The translations under genes were made by a program, and so were the position numbers. The notes beneath the pieces are model-generated. The model saw only the letters and a program-made list of their open reading frames with translations, had not been told where the DNA came from and made no database searches. From NCBI GenBank assembly GCA_022496185.1, contig WTXG01000146.1:1-64000 (forward strand): a stretch of DNA of 64,000 nt. The letters are read 5' to 3'. Of this stretch, positions 9,540 to 18,515 are shown piece by piece; positions within the stretch are counted from its first letter, which is position 1; each line of letters begins with the position of its first letter. Source of the stretch: Multifurca ochricompacta. Lineage: Eukaryota; Basidiomycota; Agaricomycetes; Russulales; Russulaceae.

Positions 9540-10573
9540 GTGGCTTCCAGCCGCAGCCAGACCCTCTTCCGAGAAGAACTCATTGAACGCAGAGATGAGA
9601 ATAATCTTTCACAACAAGTACTTGGCTCTGCCGCCTGGAAAGATTTTGAAACTGAGTTTGGATACTATGTCTATCACGACGGAAGATACCAACTGGTAGA
9701 ATACGACGACGAGAAAAGAGTTTGGTATTGTATCCGATACTCGGACAGTCGAAACTCTTGGGTCACTACAAGACCCGCCCCACCTGAATTCGGATTAGGC
9801 CCGTGGAGAGAAAACCCTCCAGCCATTGTTACGGACTCCGAGCCAGAGGAGTACGTAGAAGAACCCAGTGAAGAAGCACCGGCATTAGCAGAGACTACGT
9901 TTCTGGTTGCACCCGAAGTTGTCACGATCAGAGCCCCTGCTTTGGCAACTCCACAGATATCCATACAGTCCACCAATACAGTAACCCCATTCTATCAAAA
10001 CATGTCAACAATCGCTGCCCAACTTCCCGACCCTGCCCCGCCAGCTCCTTTGGCACCACCACCCAACATTCCCCCCCCTCTGGACGTCTGTCTGGAGTGT
10101 TACCCCAGACGTTCGCTGGGGATCGCTCGCAGAGCAAGAAATTCATGCTGGAGTTCACAACATTTAAGAACTTCAACCATGATGTGCCACAGATTGTTAA
10201 TCCATTCCAAAGGGCCAATCTGTTTCTTTCCCTGATCCGAGGGGATGCGGTGGATGACTGGACGATGGAACAATTGGAGTGGTTAAATGAACAGGTGGAA
10301 AGCGGACAACGAACCACGAGCGAGGGTCTTTGGGAGACCATAGCCGAGAGATTTAAAGATGCCTTCACGGATGGGCAGGCCAAACAGAAAGCCACCCGTG
10401 AACTAAAGTCCCTCAGGATGGAGAAGGGGGAACTTGACGCATACGTAGCCAAGTTCAGAAGTCTAGCCAACCGAGCCGGCTATGATACAGACGAAGAGGC
10501 CACGTTGGACCTCTTCTCCCAGGGACTGCCCAATCCCTTAGTCAAAAACATAATACAGTTCCATCATCCCCAT
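9540..10573 (+). pseudogene. Gypsy A gag, 5' part (interrupted by Gypsy B)
   Basis: Encodes the conserved gag N-terminus beginning at a GTG (9540) rather than an ATG; the frame is open only from the stop at the LTR/primer-site junction (9516-9518). At the C8 run 10071-10078 the frame shifts by one base relative to Gypsy B, and gag continues in the next frame with LPQTFAGDRSQSKKFMLEF. It is cut at 10573 by Gypsy B and resumes at 18034. Confidence 0.85.
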
Positions 10574-11150
10574 TGTTACGAACCCCGTCACTCCCAGTCT
10601 TTTTCTTCTTACCCAACGATGACCCTTCCCTGCCGCCCACGCTTCACTACCAGATCACGTCTCCATCGTGGGATCCGTCACATGCCCTTCGTCCATCCCC
10701 GTGACTCGTTTGTTTGCTCATGTTTACCTACTTGTTTCTTCGCTTATCGCTTATCTCCTTATCATACGACCGGACATTTACTTAATCCCCTATCAGTAGA
10801 AGCCAGGCTTTACGCCCTCCGCTTTCAGATATTTGGGCCCACTTGACTCCGTATCCTTATCTCATAGACGCCCACTGCTTTACGTATATAAGTCCGCTAT
10901 AGCTACCCAGTAGACCTTAGACTCGACTTATTGAATACATCGGTGCTTGTCTTCTGGACATCCCTTTGAAAGCCTTGACTCGGTCGTCTCGGTACTTCTG
11001 GTACCTTCTGCTCAACAGTGTCTTAGAGTGCAGCCTCTTTGACTCTGACTCTTCCCGTCTAAACTCCAAAGGATCTTGTTGGTCCTTTATCTGACTACGA
11101 ACGAACGCTGTCACACAAGTCGTGTGGGACGTCCCGCACCGGGCGTAACA
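10574..11150 (+). repeat. Gypsy B 5' LTR
   Basis: TATA at 10885-10892; candidate transcript 5' end AGACTCGACTT at 10919-10929, complementary to the primer site at 11153-11163. Confidence 0.9.
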
Positions 11151-11152
11151 TC

Positions 11153-11163
11153 AAGTCGAGTCT
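11153..11163 (+). other. Primer-binding site, self-priming type
   Basis: AAGTCGAGTCT starts 2 nt after the 5' LTR and is the perfect 11-nt reverse complement of AGACTCGACTT inside the same LTR, 34 nt after the TATA start. Tf1/sushi-group elements prime reverse transcription from the folded 5' end of their own RNA with an 11-nt match; the geometry here is the same. Confidence 0.75.
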
Positions 11164-11169
11164 CTCATC

Positions 11170-12684
11170 GTGGCTTCCAGCCGCAGTCAGACCCTCTTTA
11201 AAGAAGAACTCATCGAACGCAGAGACGAGAATAATCTTTCACAACAAGTACTTGGCTCTGCCGCTTGGAAAGACTTTGAATCCGAGTTTGGATACTACGT
11301 CTATCACGACGGAAGATACCAACCGGTAGAATACGACGACGAGAGAAGAGTTTGGTACCGTATCCGATACTCGGATAGTCGAAACTCGTGGGTCACTACA
11401 GGACCTGCTCCGCCTGAATTTGGATTAGGGCCGTGGAGAGAAAATCCCCCAGCCATTGTTACGGACTCTGAGCCAGAAGAGTACGTAGAAGAAAATAGCG
11501 AAGAAGCACTGGTATTAGCGTCGACTACAGCCCCAGTTGCACCCGGAGTTGTCACGATCAGAGCCCCTGCTTTGACAACCCCCCAGATTTCCATACAGTC
11601 TACAGACACCGTCACCCCATTTTACCAAAACATGTCCACGATCGCCGCCCAGCTCCCAGATCCGGCTCCCCCTCCTCCACCACCACCAGCCATGCTGCCA
11701 CCGAACATTCCCCCGCCATCAGGACGTCTGTCAGGTGTACTACCACAAACGTTTACAGGGGATCGATCACAAAGCAAAAAGTTCATGTTGGAGTTTACCA
11801 CGTTCAAAAACTTCAACCATGATGTTCCCCAAATTATTAATCCTTTCCAACGCGCCAACCTCTTCTTATCACTGATCCGAGGGGAGGCCGTAGACGATTG
11901 GACCATGGAGCAGCTGGAGTGGCTGAACGAGCAGATCGAAAGTGGGCGTCGTACCACTAGTGAAGGGCTTTGGGAAACCATTGCCCAGCGGTTTAAAGAT
12001 GCATATACGGATGGGCAGGCGAAGCAGAAGGCGGCCCGGGAATTAAAAGCTCTAAAGATGGAGAAAGGAGAGCTGGATGCCTATGTGGCAAAGTTCAGAA
12101 GTTTGGCCAACAGGGCCGGTTATGACACGGATGAAGAGGCAACGTTGGACCTCTTCTCCCAAGGGCTGCCTAACCCCCTGGTAAAGAATATTATCCAATT
12201 CCACCATCCCAATGACTGGGATACATGGGTCGACGCTGCCCGGCGACAGCAGCAGGATTACCTTGACTTTCAGACCCGCTTCGGAGTCGACACCAGGAAG
12301 GGAAAGACCCGCGACCAATGGAAGGCCGCCTTTGGGGTTAAACCCACACACACCAGTCAGAGGGATCCAAACGCAATGGATACCTCTGCGGACAGAACCA
12401 GGGCACGCGTCGCCCTTACGGAGGACGAGAGGCAGACGTTGATGAAAGAAGGACGGTGCTTTCGCTGCAAAGCGCAAGGGCACATGTCAAGGGAATGCCC
12501 GAAGAAGGGAGTGCGTGCGGCAGAAGCAACCGTTACGCCTGTCCGCAACAACCCACCAACGGTTGACAAAAAGACGACGACGAAGGAGGAAAAGGCACAA
12601 GAAATATGGGCCAACATGATGAAGGAAAGTGAAGAAGTGCGAGCCATCCTAGTGGAAAAGGCATTCGCGAAAAAGGATTTTTGA
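11170..12684 (+). CDS. gag: Gypsy B Gag (about 504 aa)
   Basis: Structural capsid/nucleocapsid protein of the retrotransposon. Residues 1-150 are an acidic, Tyr/Pro-rich N-terminal region. About 190-370 is the retrotransposon-gag domain (FMLEFTTFKNFN ... WETIAQRFKD ... FSQGLPNPLVKNII). One zinc knuckle, CFRCKAQGHMSREC, lies near residue 430. The reading frame begins at GTG (11170) in a good initiation context (A at -3, G at +4); the first true ATG is at about residue 150, inside conserved sequence. So either non-AUG initiation or a spliced leader must supply the start. It ends at TGA 12682-12684, overlapping pol in the -1 frame. Confidence 0.9.
   Translation: MASSRSQTLFKEELIERRDENNLSQQVLGSAAWKDFESEFGYYVYHDGRYQPVEYDDERRVWYRIRYSDSRNSWVTTGPAPPEFGLGPWRENPPAIVTDSEPEEYVEENSEEALVLASTTAPVAPGVVTIRAPALTTPQISIQSTDTVTPFYQNMSTIAAQLPDPAPPPPPPPAMLPPNIPPPSGRLSGVLPQTFTGDRSQSKKFMLEFTTFKNFNHDVPQIINPFQRANLFLSLIRGEAVDDWTMEQLEWLNEQIESGRRTTSEGLWETIAQRFKDAYTDGQAKQKAARELKALKMEKGELDAYVAKFRSLANRAGYDTDEEATLDLFSQGLPNPLVKNIIQFHHPNDWDTWVDAARRQQQDYLDFQTRFGVDTRKGKTRDQWKAAFGVKPTHTSQRDPNAMDTSADRTRARVALTEDERQTLMKEGRCFRCKAQGHMSRECPKKGVRAAEATVTPVRNNPPTVDKKTTTKEEKAQEIWANMMKESEEVRAILVEKAFAKKDF
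12675..12681 (+). promoter_or_regulatory. Putative -1 ribosomal frameshift site GGATTTT (gag-pol)
   Basis: In gag phase the heptamer reads G GAT TTT, directly followed by the gag stop. Pol is open in the -1 frame from here. The same heptamer occurs at the same place in Gypsy A (18503-18509) and Gypsy D (33984-33990). As I recall, GGAUUUU is a functional shifty heptamer in a plant dianthovirus. Confidence 0.6.
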
Positions 12685-15600
12685 CTGGCTCTACCCCATC
12701 GGCCTGGGCGCGAGCATTACATGTAACCTCTGTGTATACTAGTCGCTTCAAATCTTTGAAAATACCAGTGCATTTCGAGACTACACAGAGGACGGCCAAC
12801 CGTGACATCCTGATCGACTCAGGAGCCACCGATAACTTTATTAGCCCACGAATGGCGAGAACTATGGGATTGGGGATGCTGGCACTCCCTCAGGAAAAGA
12901 ATATCTGGAATATTGATGGGACTGCCAACCGAGCGGGAAAAATCACACATTACACTGACCTCAGTGTCCAAGTAGGGGAAAGAACGAAGATCATACGCTT
13001 CCTGGTCACCAATCTTGGTGAAGAGGATTTGGTTTTAGGATACCCCTGGCTCGCTGCATTCGAACCCAGGATTAACTGGAGTGATGCCACCATGGATAAA
13101 GATTCCTACCCCGTTCTTATCACGTCAATGGGGTACGACTATGCAGCCCGACACTCGGCAGTGCGGAGGGTAAAAGAAGAAGAGGAAGATCCAGGCCACT
13201 GCTTCGCTACCAAAGCATCAGAACTTGCGCAGAAAGCGGTGGAAGGGTATACGGAAAGGACCTTCGAGGAGGTAGTGCCTGAGGAGTACCACCGGCACTG
13301 GAAGGTGTTCTCCAAGGAGGAATCGCAACGCTTTCCTCCTGCCAGACCATGGGACCACGCCATCGATTTCACACCGGATACGCCAGCAGCAATCGACTGT
13401 AAAATCTACCCACTGTCTCAGGCAGAACAAGCAGCACTCACGACTTTCCTCGAGGAACATCTCGCCAAGGGATACATTCGTCCGTCGAAATCACCATACG
13501 CGTCACCATTCTTCTTCATCAAAAAGAAAGATGGCAAACTTCGACCTGTACAAGACTACCGACGAATAAATGCCCATACTGTGAAAAATGCCTACCCACT
13601 GCCACTCATATCGGAGCTCATTGATACTATGCGGGACAAGTCCTTATTCTCCAAGATGGACGTCCGTTGGGGCTACAACAATATTCGGATCAAAGAGGGA
13701 GACCAGTGTAAAGCAGCGTTTAAAACCAACCAAGGGCTCTTTGAGCCGAATGTCATGTTTTTCGGCCTTACCAACTCGCCCGCCACTTTTCAGTCTATGA
13801 TGAATCACATTTCCGCGACCTATTCTCACTGGCGAAGTGGTAGTATACATGGACGATATACTGGTGGCTACGACGGATAACCTAACCCATCATCGAAAGC
13901 GAGTACACCAGGTGTTGGACATCCTACGCGAGCATGACCTATACCTTAAACCGGCCAAATGCTCGTTCGAACAACAAAGCATTGAGTATCTGGGAGTCAT
14001 CCTGAAGGAGGACATGTACGGATGGACCCGATAAAAGTACAGGGAATCCGAGAGTGGCCCATACCTACGTGTGTCAAGGATGTGCGGTCCTTCATCGGAT
14101 TTTGCAACTTCTATCGACGATTTGTCAAGGGATTTTCAGGAATCGCTCAACCGCTAATGGACTGTTGAAGAAGGATGTACCCTGGCACTGGACAGAAGAG
14201 CATCAGTGGGCCTTTGAGCAGATCCGAGACATCGTTGGTCAGAACCAGTCCTCTTACAGCCGGATCTGAAGAAGCCCTTCGAACTCGAGGTCGACGCATC
14301 CCACTTTGCTAATGGAGCCGTACTAAATCAAAGAGATGAAGCAGGGCTACTTCACCCAGTCGCCTTCTATTTGGAAACATTCTCACCAGCGGAATGAAAC
14401 TATGACATCTGGGATAGGGAATTGCTTGCTATTGTGAAAGCGCTACGACATTGGCAACCATACCTAGCGGGAACACCTCACAAGACCATCATTCATACTG
14501 ACCACTCCAACCTACTCTATTGGAAGGAACCCCATAAAATAAGCCGACGGGTCGCCGCAAAGTCTTGGAACTCGAAGAGTACAACTTCGAGTTGAAACAC
14601 ATTGCTGGAAGTCGTAATGCTCGTGCAGATGCCCTATCAAGACGACCTGACCTAAATAATGGTGCAGAGGACAACAATGATGTGACAGTACTCCCAGAGG
14701 AAGTTTTCACGAGGACGGCTGTTGTCAGTCTTCATGACATGGATTTATGGGCCCAGGTGTCGCAAAATATGAATCAACAACTATGCGAAACTTGGGCAGA
14801 TGCACATAATCTGAAGAAAGTGGACGGCCTCTGGTGGAAGGACGGGATCGACTCGTTGTCACCGGTGGCGACAACATTAAGAGGGGGGTGATCCATTTTC
14901 ACCACGATCTCCCCTCTGCAGGACATCCCGGCATTGCTAACACCTACGCCCTTGCCAAACAAGACTACTGGTGGCCGAACATGAAGAAGGACGTAGAAGA
15001 ATACGTGAAAGGATGCGCAGATTGCCAGGCCAACAAAGTGAATACACACCCACACCCGCCGGCATTGTTCCCAATCACACCGACAACTTCGCAACCGTTC
15101 CAAACAATAGCCATGGACTTCGTTGTCAAACTCCCCACCTCCAGAGGCTTCGACTCAATCCTGACCATCACTGACCATGACTGTTCAAAAGCAGCGTTGT
15201 TCATACCCTGCAATGAATCCATCACGGCAGAAGGAGTGGCCAAGCTCTACCTAGATCATGTTTACAGACACTATGGCCTTCCCGAAAAGATCATCTCAGA
15301 CCGTGACCCACGCTTCACATCCACGTTCGCCAGGGCACTCTGCAGAACACTCAACATCGCGCAAAACATCTCCACGGCATACCATCCACAGACAGATGGA
15401 CAGTCGGAAAGGACAAATCAGTGGCTTGAACAGTACCTTCGATTTTGGTGCAATGGACGACAGGACGACTGGGCGGACTGGCTTGCAACGGCAGAATTTG
15501 CACACAACTCCTGGCCTAATGGCACCACGAAACACTCCCCATTCTCACTTATCATGGGATGGACGCCTCGAGCCACATGGACCGGAAAGCCGACGAACGT

Positions 15601-16156
15601 CCCTTCGGCCACCCAGCGTATCAACCAATGGGAAGAGATCCGGAAATCGGCCAATGAGAACTTGTTGAAGGCGCAAAAGACCCTGGCAGAGAAGCCCACA
15701 AGGTTCATACCTTATCGAACCAATGACCTGGTTTGGCTGGAAGGGAAGAACATTCACACCTCACACCCAACAGCCAAGTTAGCGCCCCGACGTCACGGAC
15801 CCTTCAAGATAACAAGGAAGCTGTCAGACGTGTCATATGAACTCAAACTCCCCCCTGCATGGCGCATTCACCCGGTCTTCCATGCCAGATTACTCACCCC
15901 TTACAAAGAGACGCCTCTGCACGGAGAAAACTTCCCGAGACCGCCACCTGACCTTATCAATGGGGAAGAAGAGTGGGAAGTAGAACACATTCTAGATTCG
16001 AAGCGACAAGGCCGAGGGCGCAAGTTATACTACCTAATTAAGTGGAAGGGATTCCCAGCCTCTGACAACTCATGGGAACCAGCCGGAGATATCTCTGCCC
16101 CGGTCCTTATCGCAGAGTTCCACGCCCGACACCCAGAAGCGCCTAAGAACAGTTAA
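12681..16156 (+). pseudogene. pol: Gypsy B Pol: protease-RT-RNase H-integrase-chromodomain, frameshifted
   Basis: Polyprotein for reverse transcription and integration. In order: aspartic protease DSGATDNF near 12826; RT with FFFIKKKDGKLRPVQDYR and YMDD at about 13846; RNase H; HHCC zinc domain at about 14900-15040 (WWPNMKK...CADCQANK); DDE integrase (MDFVVKLP, SDRDPRF, AYHPQTDGQSERTNQW); chromodomain at about 15970-16110 (EWEVEHILD ... YLIKWKGF ... SWEP). 12681-13800 and 14860-16156 are intact. Between about 13810 and 14850 I count at least six single-base losses (near 13808, 13825, 14009, 14150, 14240, 14555, 14846) and a TGA at 14395. As read it is non-functional, but the cluster may be consensus error. 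Confidence 0.88.
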
Positions 16157-16186
16157 AAGGATAGCCCCGGACTCTCGCAAGTCCCC

Positions 16187-16192
16187 CAGTAT
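16187..16192 (+). promoter_or_regulatory. Splice-acceptor-like CAG upstream of the third ORF
   Basis: Pyrimidine-rich GTCCCCCAG ends at 16189, 3 nt before ATG 16193. The equivalent sites in Gypsy A (TTCCCCAG, 23319-23326) and Gypsy D (TTCCCCCAG, 37498-37506) have the same spacing. This suggests a spliced subgenomic mRNA; no donor was assigned. Confidence 0.4.
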
Positions 16193-17425
16193 ATGCTACC
16201 CCAGCGAAGTACTACCACAGAACAATCGATCATGTCTTTCATTGCCGCCTCTGCCGCCATCGACGCTTTCGCCTCCCCGATGACTGTTGTCGAGAACTTC
16301 CCGTCTACTCACCCATCCACTCGTCCCTCTTCCCCCATCAACTATGAAGCTGCAGAAGCCCGTGTCAAGGACCAGTCCCCAAACCCGAACGACGACTTCA
16401 CCCACTGTGAAGAGCCCCACCCCAACGACCTGCTCAATGGGGAGATCGATGATGAAGCTCCCGAATTCCCCTTCATCCCTAACAACCCAAACTCATCCAT
16501 GTATTTCCCCCTAGAGATCACGATGGCCGACGGTTCCAAAGTCATCGCAAAATATATCTACTACACCAACGGAGGGATGGATGTGGCAGGATGCATGAGG
16601 AAGGATGGACCGGTTTACGGGGCTCCCGTGTATCTGGAAGAGAGGTACACTGGTCGACTGCACCATACGCTGACCGATGAGCAGTTGGGCCATCTTGCCG
16701 CAGAGGACTGCCGCGCCTTCGCGATTGAAGAGGTGATCAATGACATGAGGCTCCCACGCTTGAAGGCGGAAGTCATGAGGCTGCGGAAGAGTATTACCCT
16801 GCGAAGAACACTGAGCCAGCAGTATAAGGAGCACGCGAAGATGATGGCTAGGCTGACGAATGGAATGTTCCAGCTGGAACAGGAGATTGTCGAGATTAGG
16901 AAGAGGTTGGAGGCAGGGGATGCGTATCAGACGATCGCTGAAAGGTACACCGACACCTATGCACGGCCTCTCCCTCCTCGGACACTGGGGGCGGCTCCGA
17001 CGCTGCTGCCAAGTCGGCTCGAGATGCCACGATTGCACGAGAATCCGCGCGGGGAGACCTGCTGGCGATGCGATAGCAAATATCACATTAGCTGGAATTG
17101 CCCTCTCAACCGCAAATGGTGCCGACACTGCCGAAGCAATCTCCACTGGAGCCGACACTGTATCTTTCGACACGTAGGGGTGGCCCCAACAATCACCAAT
17201 CCATCGGGCTGGTGTGGCAAATGTCTTCATCACAATGCCGGGCATAAAGAAATTGACTGCCCAGTCTACGATTTGTGCCGCGCGTGTGGCCAGCGCGGTC
17301 TGTATGGCTTCCTCCGCACCCACGCTTGCCCACAGGAGATGGAGACATATCAGATGGACGATCGTAATGTAGCCGATGACTACTTGGAGCTGGTGCAGGA
17401 TGATGACGGTACGAGTCGTTTCTAG
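16193..17425 (+). CDS. Third ORF of Gypsy B: 410-aa zinc-knuckle array protein
   Basis: Unknown function. Starts 36 nt after the pol stop, with an ATG conserved in all three copies. Residues 1-90 are Ser/Pro/Asp-rich and low complexity. About 95-185 is a compact domain (YYTNGGMDVAGCMRKDGPVY). About 185-250 is a charged helical region likely to form a coiled coil (LKAEVMRLRKSITLRRTL ... LEQEIVEIRKRLEAG). The C-terminal 120 residues hold four Cys/His clusters: CWRCDSKYHISWNC (290), CRHCRSNLHWSRHC (310), CGKCLHHNAGHKEIDC (341) and CRACGQRGLYGFLRTHAC (362). The first two fit CX2CX4HX4C exactly. No signal peptide or membrane segment, so not an envelope protein. An RNA/DNA-binding role is inferred. 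Confidence 0.85.
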   Translation: MLPQRSTTTEQSIMSFIAASAAIDAFASPMTVVENFPSTHPSTRPSSPINYEAAEARVKDQSPNPNDDFTHCEEPHPNDLLNGEIDDEAPEFPFIPNNPNSSMYFPLEITMADGSKVIAKYIYYTNGGMDVAGCMRKDGPVYGAPVYLEERYTGRLHHTLTDEQLGHLAAEDCRAFAIEEVINDMRLPRLKAEVMRLRKSITLRRTLSQQYKEHAKMMARLTNGMFQLEQEIVEIRKRLEAGDAYQTIAERYTDTYARPLPPRTLGAAPTLLPSRLEMPRLHENPRGETCWRCDSKYHISWNCPLNRKWCRHCRSNLHWSRHCIFRHVGVAPTITNPSGWCGKCLHHNAGHKEIDCPVYDLCRACGQRGLYGFLRTHACPQEMETYQMDDRNVADDYLELVQDDDGTSRF

Positions 17426-17456
17426 CCGGGACTGCTAGAACCAGAAGAGGGGGTGA
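17420..17456 (+). other. Stop-codon hairpin and polypurine tract of Gypsy B
   Basis: TTCTAGC (17420-17426) and GCTAGAA (17434-17440) form a 7-bp stem enclosing CGGGACT and containing the third ORF's TAG stop. The polypurine tract GAAGAGGGGG (17444-17453) follows and abuts the 3' LTR, where it would prime plus-strand synthesis. Both are retained in Gypsy A and D. Confidence 0.65.
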
Positions 17457-18033
17457 TGTTACGAACCCCGTCACTCCCAGTCTTTTTCTTCTTACCCAAC
17501 GATGACCCTTCCCTGCCGCCCACGCTTCACTACCAGATCACGTCTCCATCGTGGGATCCGTCACATGCCCTTCGTCCATCCCCGTGACTCGTTTGTTTGC
17601 TCATGTTTACCTACTTGTTTCTTCGCTTATCGCTTATCTCCTTATCATACGACCGGACATTTACTTAATCCCCTATCAGTAGAAGCCAGGCTTTACGCCC
17701 TCCGCTTTCAGATATTTGGGCCCACTTGACTCCGTATCCTTATCTCATAGACGCCCACTGCTTTACGTATATAAGTCCGCTATAGCTACCCAGTAGACCT
17801 TAGACTCGACTTATTGAATACATCGGTGCTTGTCTTCTGGACATCCCTTTGAAAGCCTTGACTCGGTCGTCTCGGTACTTCTGGTACCTTCTGCTCAACA
17901 GTGTCTTAGAGTGCAGCCTCTTTGACTCTGACTCTTCCCGTCTAAACTCCAAAGGATCTTGTTGGTCCTTTATCTGACTACGAACGAACGCTGTCACACA
18001 AGTCGTGTGGGACATCCCGCACCGGGCGTAACA
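17457..18033 (+). repeat. Gypsy B 3' LTR
   Basis: Same 577 bp as the 5' LTR, TGTTACG...GGGCGTAACA, followed by the TSD CCCAT and the resumed Gypsy A gag. Confidence 0.95.
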
Positions 18034-18515
18034 CCCATGATTGGGACACCTGGGTTGATGCTGCCCGACGACAGCAACAAGACTACTTAGACTTCCAAAC
18101 ACGGTTTGGGGTCGACACCAAGAAAGGAAAAACCAGAGATCAGTGGAAGACTGCCTTTGGAGTAAAACCTACCCAACACACCCAGCAGGACCCAAACACT
18201 ATGGATACCTCTGCAGATCGGGCCTGAGCTCGAGTAGCACTCACGGAAGACGAGCGACAGACCCTCATGAAAGAAGGACGCTGCTTCCGTTGCAGAGCAC
18301 TGGGGCATATGTCCCGAGACTGTCCCAAGAAGGGAGTACGAGTCGCCGCCACTACCGTGGTACCAGAATGTCCCGCGCAGAACAACCCACCCGCTGTGGA
18401 TAAGAGGTCTAAAGAGGAAAAGGCCCAGGATATATGGGCCAATATGATGACGGAAAGTGAGGAAGTGTGCGCCATCCTGGTGGAGAAGGCGTTTGCAAAG
18501 AAGGATTTTTGTTAG
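18034..18515 (+). pseudogene. gag: Gypsy A gag, 3' part
   Basis: Continues gag after the Gypsy B insertion (DWDTWVDAARRQQQDYLDF), with the zinc knuckle CFRCRALGHMSRDC. An in-frame TGA at 18225-18227 lies where Gypsy D has an Arg codon. Ends KKDFC with TAG 18513-18515; GGATTTT shift site at 18503-18509. Confidence 0.85.

Larger units (their letters stand above)
10574..18033 (+). mobile_element. Gypsy B: near-complete Ty3/gypsy element (7460 bp), TSD CCCAT
   Basis: LTRs 10574-11150 and 17457-18033 (577 bp each) appear identical except one G/A near the 3' end (GACGTCCC versus GACATCCC). TSD CCCAT at 10569-10573 and 18034-18038. It carries gag, pol and the third ORF. It is the youngest insertion in the A/B nest, yet its RT region has several one-base losses. 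Confidence 0.96.

Noticed and set aside
16511..17323. 270-aa minus-strand ORF opposite the third gypsy ORF.
   Set aside because: Antisense shadow of a codon-biased gene; not preserved at equal length in Gypsy A or D.
16193..17425. Third gypsy ORF as a viral envelope protein.
   Set aside because: No signal peptide, membrane anchor or fusion-type segment; zinc knuckles point to nucleic-acid binding.
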